The notes under the pieces were generated by a model, which ran no database searches, had not been told where the DNA came from, and saw nothing but the letters and a program-made list of their open reading frames with translations. DNA of 29,702 bases from Chrysochromulina tobinii (Eukaryota; Haptophyta; Prymnesiales; Chrysochromulinaceae): the NCBI GenBank assembly GCA_001275005.1, contig JWZX01003239.1, forward strand, positions 1 through 29,702, given 5' to 3'. Each line of letters starts with the position of its first letter. The first letter of the stretch is position 1. A program made the translations under genes and the position numbers. This document shows positions 9,401 through 18,900 of the stretch, piece after piece.

Positions 9401-11257
9401 ATGCACTCCGCTCGGCAGCTCTCCGTCTCCTCGGTCGCGGGCCTCCTCATCGCGAATGCGGGGCCCGCGCTGGGCTTCTCGTCGTCGCCTCCGATGTGGG
9501 CCCCCGCATCAATGGCCCCCATGTCGAACCACCACCGCGCGTCTGCCCTCGCCATGAAGACGTACCCGGTGATTGATCTCGACGCCGAGTACATGACGTT
9601 GCAGAAGCAGATCGAGATCTTGCAGATCAAGTCGCGGATTCGGGAGCTGCAGGTGTCGCTCGACATCCTGCAGACGCCAACCGACGGTGCAGCCATCCCC
9701 ATCCCGCAGGAACTCGCCGACTCGATGGCCACGGCAACGCAGGACCTCGAGGCGGCGTTTGAAGCCGCCGATGCGGTGCCGGAGGAGGCCGTGGTCGCGA
9801 TGCAGTCGGCGGCGGACGCGGCGCCCGTGGATGCGGTGCCGGAGGAGGCCGTGGTCGCGATGCAGTCGGCGGCGGACGCGGCGCCCGTGGATGCCGTGCA
9901 GGCCGCGAGCGACGCCGCGAGCGACGCGGCAGCCGCAATGATGCAGAGCAACGCCGATGCGGCTGCCGACGCATTGCAGGGGGCCACGGAAGCAGCGGCC
10001 GCCGCGCTCTCAGCAGTCAGCGAGGCAGCAGCGCAGGCGGTGCAGAGCTCGGCGGACAATGGGGTGCCATTGGCGGAGATGAGCGCCATCTTTAGCTTGG
10101 TGTTGGCTGGAGTCCTCTTATCCGACTTTGGTCGTGAGAGCGTCTTCAGCGCGGTCAAGATGACGCCCCCCGACGCGACCAAGATTGACGACGCCAAGTT
10201 CAACTTTGCGACGACTGCAGGAGCCGTCACGATGCCCGCGACGGCACCCTCGTCAGACGCCGAGTACGAAGCCTACTTGGCCGCTGTGGGCGCCAACGGC
10301 GGCATGCGGGACCGCTCGGCACCGAGCATCCTCTTCGGCGGTGCCGCCAACCTCCTCGGCGCCCCGCTGGGCTGGATATACGGTGGGCCCACAGCACTCA
10401 CCTCTGGGCGCCAGTCCACGATCGCATCCGTCCAGGATGCGGTGCTCGGCTTTGTGGCTGCCTACGGAGCGTCGGAGCTGGCCTTTTACGCCGCCATCGC
10501 GCTCGTGTGCGTCGTCGGCTTCCCGGGCGAGTTCTTCAACCTGGCGAGCGACCCCGCGCTGGCTCAAGGGGGGCTGGACGCGTACGACGCGCTGACCGCC
10601 GCCGAGGCCTTCTTGCCACTGCGCGCGGCGCTCGCTCTCACGACGACAGGCTGGGCGCACGAAGCGGTCGTCATGCCGCTCGAGAAGTGGGCAACGCAGC
10701 TCAACTATGCTGAGCCTCGCGTCGAGAACGACTTCGTGAACGGCGACACATCGCGCTCGGCGGTCGTGCGCACGGTCGCCGCGATGCCGCTCTCGTACAT
10801 CGGCTGGGAGGCGGCGTTCTGGGCGTCCGTAGCCGCGGTGGGCCTGGTAGGCTACCCGAAAGAGTTCTTTGGGATCGAGGCCTCGGAGGAGATCAAGAGC
10901 TTGAGCGTGCAGGCGTTCGAGTTCCTCTCGGCTGCCCGAACAGATCCGCAGACGCGCCTCGGGCTGGCGCTCCTCAGTGCACCGTGGGTGAGCGAGACCA
11001 TCTTGGATAACGCGATCAAGTACATTAAGGCGCTCACGTACAGTGCGGAAGAGACGGTCGCGGAGGCCGAGGCGCTGGCTGCTTCTGGCGCCGTGCCTGA
11101 GCCCGTCTTCACCTCCGGCCGCGTTGTCTCGACCCTCACCGGCAGCGAGGATCCCAAGTCCGCTTCCGTGCCCGTGCCCGTGGCCGTCGGCGGGGGGCCC
11201 TTGCCCGTCAGCTACGAGGAGTACCTCGACTACCGCCGAGCCATCGCGCTCCGTTGA
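9401..11257 (+). CDS. Plastid-type protein of unknown function with duplicated membrane module
   Basis: This is a single exon of 618 residues if the ATG at 9401 is used. That start gives a hydrophobic signal segment (VAGLLIANAGPALGF) followed by a Ser/Met/Pro-rich stretch to about residue 55. The layout matches the bipartite signal-plus-transit leader of plastids of secondary origin, including the Phe just after the Ala-rich cleavage region. The frame is open further upstream, so a longer start cannot be excluded. Residues about 60-95 form a likely coiled coil (LQKQIEILQIKSRIRELQ). An Ala-rich helical part with a 20-residue tandem duplication follows. The C-terminal half contains two related modules of roughly 100 residues, one with FYAAIALVCVVGFPGEFFN and one with FWASVAAVGLVGYPKEFFG, each with a hydrophobic segment. 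I do not recognise the family. A thylakoid or envelope membrane location is inferred. Confidence 0.78.
   Translation: MHSARQLSVSSVAGLLIANAGPALGFSSSPPMWAPASMAPMSNHHRASALAMKTYPVIDLDAEYMTLQKQIEILQIKSRIRELQVSLDILQTPTDGAAIPIPQELADSMATATQDLEAAFEAADAVPEEAVVAMQSAADAAPVDAVPEEAVVAMQSAADAAPVDAVQAASDAASDAAAAMMQSNADAAADALQGATEAAAAALSAVSEAAAQAVQSSADNGVPLAEMSAIFSLVLAGVLLSDFGRESVFSAVKMTPPDATKIDDAKFNFATTAGAVTMPATAPSSDAEYEAYLAAVGANGGMRDRSAPSILFGGAANLLGAPLGWIYGGPTALTSGRQSTIASVQDAVLGFVAAYGASELAFYAAIALVCVVGFPGEFFNLASDPALAQGGLDAYDALTAAEAFLPLRAALALTTTGWAHEAVVMPLEKWATQLNYAEPRVENDFVNGDTSRSAVVRTVAAMPLSYIGWEAAFWASVAAVGLVGYPKEFFGIEASEEIKSLSVQAFEFLSAARTDPQTRLGLALLSAPWVSETILDNAIKYIKALTYSAEETVAEAEALAASGAVPEPVFTSGRVVSTLTGSEDPKSASVPVPVAVGGGPLPVSYEEYLDYRRAIALR
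9768..9897 (+). repeat. In-frame 60-bp tandem duplication
   Basis: Two consecutive 60-bp units, nearly identical at DNA level, encode DAVPEEAVVAMQSAADAAPV twice in the plastid-protein gene. The high identity points to a recent duplication within an alanine-rich amphipathic helix. Confidence 0.95.
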
Positions 11258-11292
11258 GAAGACGTTTGATCGCGCTCCGTTGAGAAGACGTT
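11243..11292 (+). repeat. 26-bp period duplication across the stop codon
   Basis: A 24-base block containing CGCTCCGTTGAGAAGACGTT occurs twice with a 26-base period. The first copy includes the TGA stop of the plastid-protein gene at 11255-11257. The second lies in the presumed 3' UTR. Confidence 0.93.
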
Positions 11293-12645
11293 CAGATAGC
11301 GATTGAGCTGGCCATTACACATCATTGATCATGGAGGCGGCAAGGCACGGTGCCGCGCTGGTGGCATGGGCTGCGGTAGCATGGGCTCTAGCAAGGGCTG
11401 TGGGAATTTTGGAGGCGCGGCAGGATAAATGGAGCAAGAATCTGGCTAGGATGAGGCAGAGGCGCTCTCTCATACGGCGAGGTTGACAAGGAGCACGAGA
11501 CCATAGCTGGCAAGGTCGCCGAGACGGCGCCCGGGGCGGGGGCACATTGATCACATGAGCGGCAATAGGCCGGCGTGGCTCATGCCGGCGGGGAGTAGGC
11601 CTACTTGTGCATGCAGTCGAGAAGTCCTCGGCGCTCTCGATCGATGCAGTGACACATGCAGTCCACGAAGGCGGTTCACGCAGAGATGATGGGGGCAAAG
11701 ATGATGATGCATGAGGTACAGCAGCGTGGCGAGGCGTGCAGCGTGGTCCGATGGAGAAGCGGCCTGGCGAGAGTGGGCACTGGTTTGTGCTCCAAGTTTG
11801 GGTCAAGCAAAATGTACTTGACAATCGAATATTCATGGATCATGCATATTCTCATGGAAGGGATGGTTCACGGTCATGCATTTCAGTGCGAATCATCAGA
11901 GGGCCATGCAGAGCACTATAAATCCTTTATTCTATATCATCCGTTATCTGGGTTAGTTATTTAATTGGATCCAAAGTACGTCGTAACGTGAAACGAACAG
12001 CGGTCAGCGCAATGCGGACGCGCAATGCAAATCATATTCATAATCAACATTTTCATTGTCAACAACTACAGTCAACACGGTCCGATTCCCTGCACCCCCT
12101 CTGCACGCGCAAGGTCCAAGGAGCTCTTCTCCGTCGTCCGGTCTCAACATCTCTGACCGGGCACCCCCGGCGCGTCGCATCTCGCATGTGGCGGCGCGTG
12201 TGAGAGAATAAAGAGAAAGGAAAACAGATCAGCAATTCAGCATCAGTTGAAAGGTTACGGAGGTTTTATGGCCCGCTCCGTCCTCGGTCGAGCTCGAGGC
12301 TGATTTAAACGGCGGCGTGGGCCGTGGTATAAGGCAGAAGCCGAGCGGGATTAAGGGAACGCTGTTAACGGTTAACTATCACTTGCATATCTTGTTCGGG
12401 GTTCGAACTGCTAATCGAACTGTGTCCACATGGGACATGCGCCCCCGCGTCACTCACTGTCACTCCTTAAAATATGGGCGTATCATTGGTGGATCTTGGA
12501 ACTCAAAGTCGAGCTGCAAAGTAGAAAGTTAACGTTACTAGATTACTCTTCCGGCGCCACCCTCCGCGCACACGAGACCCATCAGCCGACGGAGCCATCA
12601 CGCCTCGATTTCACCGAGGCAGCCCGCGAGGCGCGAGCAGCATTT
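11258..12645. other. Intergenic spacer between convergent genes
   Basis: These 1.39 kb separate the 3' ends of the plastid-protein gene and the kinase gene. Much of it, especially 11800-12540, is richer in A and T than the genes. I find no coding region, no intron-type repeat array and no confident RNA gene. A short TATTTAATTGGATCCA at about 11957 matches the end of intron 2 of the HMG-CoA reductase gene. Confidence 0.5.
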
Positions 12646-15225
12646 TTACGAGCGCCACTCGGGGCACACGTACTTGAACTTGTCCACACCGAGCAGCTCC
12701 GCAATGGCGACCATATCCATCTGCTTCATCTGCTCGACGAGCCCGCGCTCACCGCAGCGCTTGGCTGCCTCCTCCTTCCGCTGCGCCTCGGCGCGCTGTC
12801 TCGCCGCCTCGGCCTCCGCGGCCGCGCGCGCCACCGCTGCCTGCCGCGCCGCCTCCTCGGCCACGCGCTCAGCCTGGCGCTGCGCGACGGCCGCGGCCGC
12901 CACCTTCTCGAGCTCCGCCGTCGAGATCGTGAGCTCGAGAATCTCGGCCTCGAGCGTTGGGATCGTCTTGATCTTGTCGCGCTGGTCCTTGTTGAGCTCG
13001 GCTCCCGCCGCCTTCTGCTCGAGCAGCTCGGTCGCCTGCCGTAACTTCTTTTGGGACGCGCGTAGCTTCTTAGCGGCCTCGCTCGCGGCGTCTGTGGCGA
13101 GCTCAACCGCGGCGTCCTTGGCTGCGGTGGCCGCGAGCGAGGCCGCCGCGGCCTTGGCCGCAAGCGCCGCCTTGGCCTCGGCCTCCGCGTGCTCCGCGAG
13201 CTTTCGTTCCTGAGGAGGGACGCAATCATTCACCATCAGAGAGGCCATCAGTGGCCATCAGAGCTCCGCCAGCTTTCGTGCAGAGGCCATCAGAGGCCAT
13301 CAGAGGCCATCAGTGGCCATCAGAGGCCATCAGAGGCGACTCGAGGCAATTCGAGGTCATCAGAGGCAATTGACGAGACGCACCTGCTCCTTGAGCTCCG
13401 CCTTGCGCGCCGCCGCCGCTTGGGCCGCCTCCGCCTGAGCCACCACCACGTCAGACTCAACGCCCGCGCCCACCTCGGAGGCGGAGGTGGGCGTGGAGCA
13501 GCTAGTGAACTTGCGCGCAAAGTAACGCACGTCCGTCTCGCCCGAGAGCACCGGTACGTAAGGAGACTCGAGCGTGCCGGCTTCGAGCGCGGCCCAATCC
13601 AATGAGCGCAGAAACGGGTGCGCTCTGCACTCGTCGGCGCCCCTGGTGCCCAATCGTGCCTCCGCCTTCTTTGTGAGCAGCTTACGCACGAAGCTGATGA
13701 CCTCGCCGCTCAGCGTGGCGACGGGCGCCGCCGCGGGCGCCGACTCGCCATCCGAGCTGTTCGAGGTCACCGAGCTCGCCGAGCTCGGCCGCGGAGGTCC
13801 AAACGAGGGGCTCGCAAATGGGCTTGCGGCGGCAGGGGCTCCAGCGGGAAGGTCCTCATCCTCGTCATCCTCCTTGCAATGGCGGGGGAAGCGCAGTCGC
13901 GAGTTGCAGATCGCCGCGCCAAGCGCCTTGTCATTGTCGCCGCGGAAGGGGCCGTAGCCCACCAGTAATTCATACACCAAGACCCCCAGCGCCCACCAAT
14001 CGCAGGGCGCCGAGACGGGCAGACCAAGGATCGCCTCTGGCGCGAGGTAGCACCTCGTGCCGCCCGCACGCTTGACGGCCTGCAGCCGGCCGACGTCGAC
14101 GTCGCAGCGCACGAAGCCGAAGTCTACGAGCTTCGCGTCGCCGCGGGCATTGAGGATGACGTTCTCGAGCTTCAAGTCGAGATACAGCATGCCTCGACTG
14201 TGGAGCGCTCCGAGTGCAAGCACGAGCTGTGCGGCGTAGTAGCGTACGATCGGCTCGGGTAAGGCGAGGCCGGGCTGCGTCTGGTGCTGGATCGCCTCGT
14301 CAAGCAGCCTCGCGAGGGATCCTCCCTGCAGGAACTCCATCACGAAATGGAGATGCTTGGCGGAGCGAAAGCAGCAGCGCGCGTACGCGAGCCGCGCGTG
14401 AGGCGCCTCCGAAAGCTCCGTGAGCACACGACGCTCCGTCACGAGCTCAATCGCCATCTTGTCGGTCGCGAGCGAGTCCAGACGCACAGTCTTCATTGCG
14501 TACGGGCGCCCGTCGCCGCGCCAGCGCATAAGCGCCACGCGCCCGAACGCCCCCTTGCCCAGCATGCAAAGGATCGCAAAGTCCGACGGGGCGCAGCACG
14601 AGCGCCTCCCATCGACGACGCTCGCGTCGGGCTCAGGAGGAATCACTGCGCCGCTGTCCCGAAGACCCTCGCCGCTCGCCTTCGAAGCAAGCCGAAGCTT
14701 CTTCGCCTCCTTGCGCAGCCGCTTCGCTGCCGCCTCTGCAGCCGCCTCCGCCGCCTCTGCAGCCGCCGCCTCCGCCGCCGCCGCCGTCGCCGCCTCCGCC
14801 TCCGCCGCCACTCGCGCTGCCTCTGCCTCCGATGCCGCCCTTTGTTCCTCAGCTTCCTTGAGCTGAAGCTCCTCGAGCGCCCGTGAGATTTCGGCGTCAA
14901 CGTCGCGAGCAGGAGCGGCCATGTCCTCCCTGGCATCGGAGCCACCACGGCCTCCGCGGCCACCGCGGCCACCGCGGCCACCACGGCCACCCTTTCCGCC
15001 CCTGCCGCCGCGAGTGGCCCGTTCACCCTCGGCGAGCAGTGCCTGGGCCACCGCGGCTTGGTGCGGCAGCATATCCACAACCCCTCCAGTTCGATGGCCT
15101 TTGTCCGTCGCAGGCAGTGGCGGCGGCGGCGCACGTGGCGGTGGCGGTGGTGGCCGCGGCTGCTGACACTGAAGGTGATTCGGCTGTCGGCCGCGTGGTG
15201 GGGGTGCAGGTTGAAAAGGCGGCAT
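12646..15225 (-). CDS. AGC-type protein kinase with RGG tract and C-terminal coiled coil, 2 exons
   Basis: Exons are 15225-13384 and 13209-12646, with a phase-0 intron at 13210-13383 (GTGCGT...CTCAG), giving 801 residues. The first ATG in the open frame is at 15225. The N-terminus is proline-rich, followed by a GGRGGRGG tract (about 73-95) and an Ala/Glu helix (107-180). The kinase domain starts near 215: LGKGAFGRV, Lys245 in YAMK, Glu264 in TERRVL, catalytic loop YLDLKLEN (348-355), DFGF (368-371) and LAPEAIL (394-400). The AGC C-tail is visible as YVPVLSGETD and YFARKFTS. The catalytic Asp, Lys and Asn are present, but the HRD Arg is Leu and the usual Pro of LKPEN is Leu. Exon 2 encodes about 187 residues of Ala/Glu/Lys/Arg coiled coil. 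AGC membership is clear. The subfamily, and a role in lipid, Ca2+ or cAMP signalling, cannot be decided. Confidence 0.83.
13210..13383 (-). repeat. Repeat-built intron of the AGC kinase gene
   Basis: GAGGCCATCA units (transcribed sense TGATGGCCTC) fill the 174-nt intron. Near 13263-13285 there is a diverged copy of the start of exon 2 (transcribed sense ACGAAAGCTGGCGGAGC versus ACGAAAGCTCGCGGAGC). Confidence 0.85.
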
Positions 15226-15907
15226 TCGCGTCACTATCGACGGCAACACAACCTGGGCGCAGGGCGAAGAGACAGCGAGAGACTGCCGTGAACGATATCT
15301 CTTCACACGATATCTCTTCGATGAGAGCTAAGTGTTCCCGCCCACCCACCGCGATGTAAGCCTGGTCTAGCTTTAGGATAGCAGGGACCGGGTTGTCGCC
15401 CTCACCAGGCTGCTTTGTGTAGCTTTGATGAACCGCAATCATTTCAAGTTTCAACACATACGACCAGGTTTACGCGCGGTTTGAGAGCTTGACACGTGAA
15501 CTGATGAATTAACAGCCATCTGCGCGATCGAGAGCCCAAGGCCTCAGGGAACGTGAGAGCCGCGCTTCGATATCTCAGTGATGTCAATAATCGTCCGGCA
15601 ATCCGTGCGCTTACGTGGTGCGGTGTACACATGAGACACGTGGCCTCCACCTTCCTACACACGGGACATCGCATGCCCGTTGTATGTTTACTAGAAGTTG
15701 ATTACACGCGGGACAAAGACCGTCGCGGGCGGCGCTGGGGGACCCGGGGAGTCGGCGTCCGAGCTGGGCGGTACCGGTAGCCGCCCGCGGTGGCGAGTGT
15801 CCCGTGCCCCGTGGCGCGCAGGACGCGGACCGCATCGCCTGTCGAGAACATGTGTACGTTACGCGTGCATGCGACTATCTCGGCTCCCAGAGAGAGTGGA
15901 TCGGATC
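15226..15907. other. Intergenic spacer between channel and kinase genes
   Basis: This spacer of 682 bases lies between two minus-strand genes. It should hold the kinase promoter and the 3' region of the channel gene. The frame upstream of the kinase ATG stays open to about 15306 but has no ATG. No repeats or RNA genes were recognised. Confidence 0.5.
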
Positions 15908-18900
15908 TCACGCAGTATACGGATCTAGGGCCGCCGGCTCGATGGCAGAGCGAGAGAGCGTCGCGCGCTTCAGTTCACGCTGACGAGAGAGCTCGCGCTC
16001 GGTGTGCCCTTTCTCGGCGGCGGCGCTCCTCCGCCCGAGAAAAGACATGTCGAATGTACCGGTACATTTCTTGAGGAACGAGCCGTCGCTCGGCTGCTCT
16101 GTGGAGGAGCCAGCCTTGTTTCGATTCTCAAACTCGGCGAGCAGGCCGTTGGCCGCGAGGCCACGTTTGAGGTGCATCATGATCGAGGCCTTGGTGAACT
16201 TGTCCGAGGTCGATCCGGTGACGCGCTTCATCTTTTTAATTGAGTCGAGATATTTGGGGTGCATATGCATCAGCTTGGCCATGATCTGATCCTCATGCAC
16301 CACGCCCGTGAGCCGCTGCAAGAGAGCGAGGAGCACCTCGAGGAAGTGCACAGTTCCGTCTCGGTCGGGCGCATCGAGGTCGACGAGGATGCCCTCCATT
16401 TGCTCGAGATTGGGCGGCACCTGTCGTGGCTTCGTCAAGCCGTAGAAGGAGCCCTCGCCCACTTCCAGCTGCACTCCCACGAGCGGCGGCTTGCAGGTGT
16501 ACCTGACGAGGGAGGCAAGCAGCGCTCATCAGTGGCCAAGCACTCAGGAGCGGCGGCATGCATGCATGCATACAGCAGCAGCCCCAGGTCGATGGGGCGC
16601 TTGCAAGCACTCAGGAGCGGCGGCATGCATGCATGCATACAGCAGCAGCCCCAGGTCGATGGTGCGCATGTACGACGTGTTCTCCCGGTCGAACTCGAGC
16701 CATTTGCGCTGAAAAGACTCGATGTCCTCGAACTTGATCGAGATACCCTCCTCGTAATTCGAAGTTGCGTACGAGTCTTGCACGATGGCCACGAACATGG
16801 CAATGAGCACCCAAGCCACGAATGCGATGTAGGCGATGAAGAAGACGGCAACTGCCGAGTCAGGTGGCCGGGTCTCGATGCGCGCGACGTGCGGGTTGTT
16901 CAGCGCGTCGGCGAGCATCGCACCCCAGGCGTCGCCCGTTGCCATGCGGAAGAGGGCCGAAAAGGCGCGAAACGCAGTCTCGAAGTTGGCGTGGCGCGAC
17001 AGCCCGTCCCCTTCGTGGTCGTAGATGATGGTGCCGAGCAGGACCATCCCAAAGTGCGCGTACGAGAAGGTGAGGATGAAGATCCACGCGGAGGTGTAGA
17101 GGATGGAGGGGACCGCAAAGATGATGGTACGCAGTAGTTTGAGTAGCGAGGGCGACATCCCCGCGAGGCGCACCTGTGGGGAGAGAGAGGCAATCAGAGG
17201 TCATCAGAGGTCATCAGAGGTCATCAGAAGAGATCAGAGGACATCAGAGGCCATCCCCGCGAGACGCACGATGCGGATCGCCCGGAAGCAGCGCAGCCAG
17301 CGCATCGCCGGATCGTCCTTCAAATTGTATCCGTCGAGCACCGCAAAGGCGATGATGGTGACGAAGGAGAAAATGACCGAGACCACGGCTAGCACGAAGT
17401 CCAGCCGGTTCCACGGATTCCTCCAATACTCGATGAAGGTGAGTGCGCCGATGCGGACCTAATGAGGGGAGCCATCAACGAGTCATCAGAGGCAATCACA
17501 GAGAGACTATCAGAGGCACTCAAAGACCATCAGGGTGCTGGGAGACCATCAGGGTGCTGGGAGACCACACGCGCACCATCGCCTCGATCGCGAACAGTGC
17601 GACGAAGCCGTAGTCCAGCAGCTCATAGATCTGGAGCACGGTGCGATTGATCGGGTCGGAATAGAGCGTGAGCGCGACCACGTTGAGGCAGATGCACACG
17701 CTCACGGTCCGGTCGAACGCCTTGCCATGGAACCGCGCCGTATCGGGCGCGTTCACAGGCCTGCCGAGCTTCTCTTCATCGTGAATGAGTCGGAAGCACA
17801 CGCGCCGATACGGCGCGGTGGGCGGCGGCTCCCTGTGGGGAGAGGGTGGGGCGCCGTGGTGAGCACTTGCATGCAAGGCATCGGTCTCGCTGTAGGGTCC
17901 GCACAGGTGGCTCCTCTTCTCTGGCTGGAGGCGAAGGATGAGTCGCTGCGTCTTGAGCCACGTCATCTGATCGTTGGTGAGCCGCGCCGAGCCGTCGTAG
18001 ATTCGCTTGATATTCTCAAGCTCGGAGATGATGATGGCCGTGAAGACGCTCACGGACAGCCAGACGCCGAAGACGATGAACAGGATGAAGTAGAGAGCCG
18101 GGATGAAGGTGGATGCCTCGCGGGCGGGCTGCGTCTCGACTGCAATGTAGTCGCCGGTAAGGTAGAGAATGTTGGCCCATCCGTCGAGGGTAGAGATCTG
18201 ATGAGTGAGGCAATCGGAGGACATGAGCGGCACTCACACTGATGAGTGAGGCAATCGGAGGACATGAGCGGCACTCACACTGATGAGTGAGGCAATCGGA
18301 GGACATGAGGGGCACTCACACAGGCAATCATGAAGGACCAGCCGTCGCCAGCGAGAACCTGCATGCAATGAGGACGGCAATCAGGGAGGCAATCATGAAG
18401 GACCAGCCGTCGCCAGCGAGTACCTGGAAGAGTGCAGGCAATGAGGGAGGCAATCAGCGAGTGCCTGGAAGAGGGCGAGGAGCGCCATGGGCAGCGAGTC
18501 GAAGTTCGGGAAAGAGCGCGTCCATAGAAGCTCAGCCCCGTCGGCGGCGATGAACACGCTGCACTCGCGCCGGGCCCCGGTCCACTGGCAGCCGCATTGT
18601 GTCGAGTTGGTCTCGCCGGGCACAACGAGCGCGGGCGGCGGCAGAGGCCAGCGCGCGTACCGGCACTTGGTCGCGTCCGTGTAAAGGACGGAACCCTCCC
18701 CCCACACACCTTCCCCCACGCCGCAGCCGGGAATGCCGAGGGTCGCGTTGAGGTGGGCACATTGACTCGTGCCTCCTCCGAACAGCTCGACGCCTACGAG
18801 CGCAAAGATGAGCCAGACGGGTCAGGTGATCGCCTGATGAGAGAGGCCATCCGACGCAATCAGATGCACTCAGATGCACTCAGACCTATGAGCGCAAAGA

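Noticed and set aside
11560-11610. Inverted repeats around CATGAG...CTCATG and GCCGGC...GCCGGC as a terminator or RNA hairpin
   Set aside because: The stems are short, with no supporting context in a eukaryotic intergenic spacer.
12380-12440. GGGGTTCGAACTGC resembling a tRNA T-loop
   Set aside because: No matching acceptor stem, D-arm or anticodon stem could be laid out around it.
15226-15306. Upstream extension of the kinase frame
   Set aside because: The frame is open, but its first codon at 15306 is GTG and no ATG occurs before 15225.
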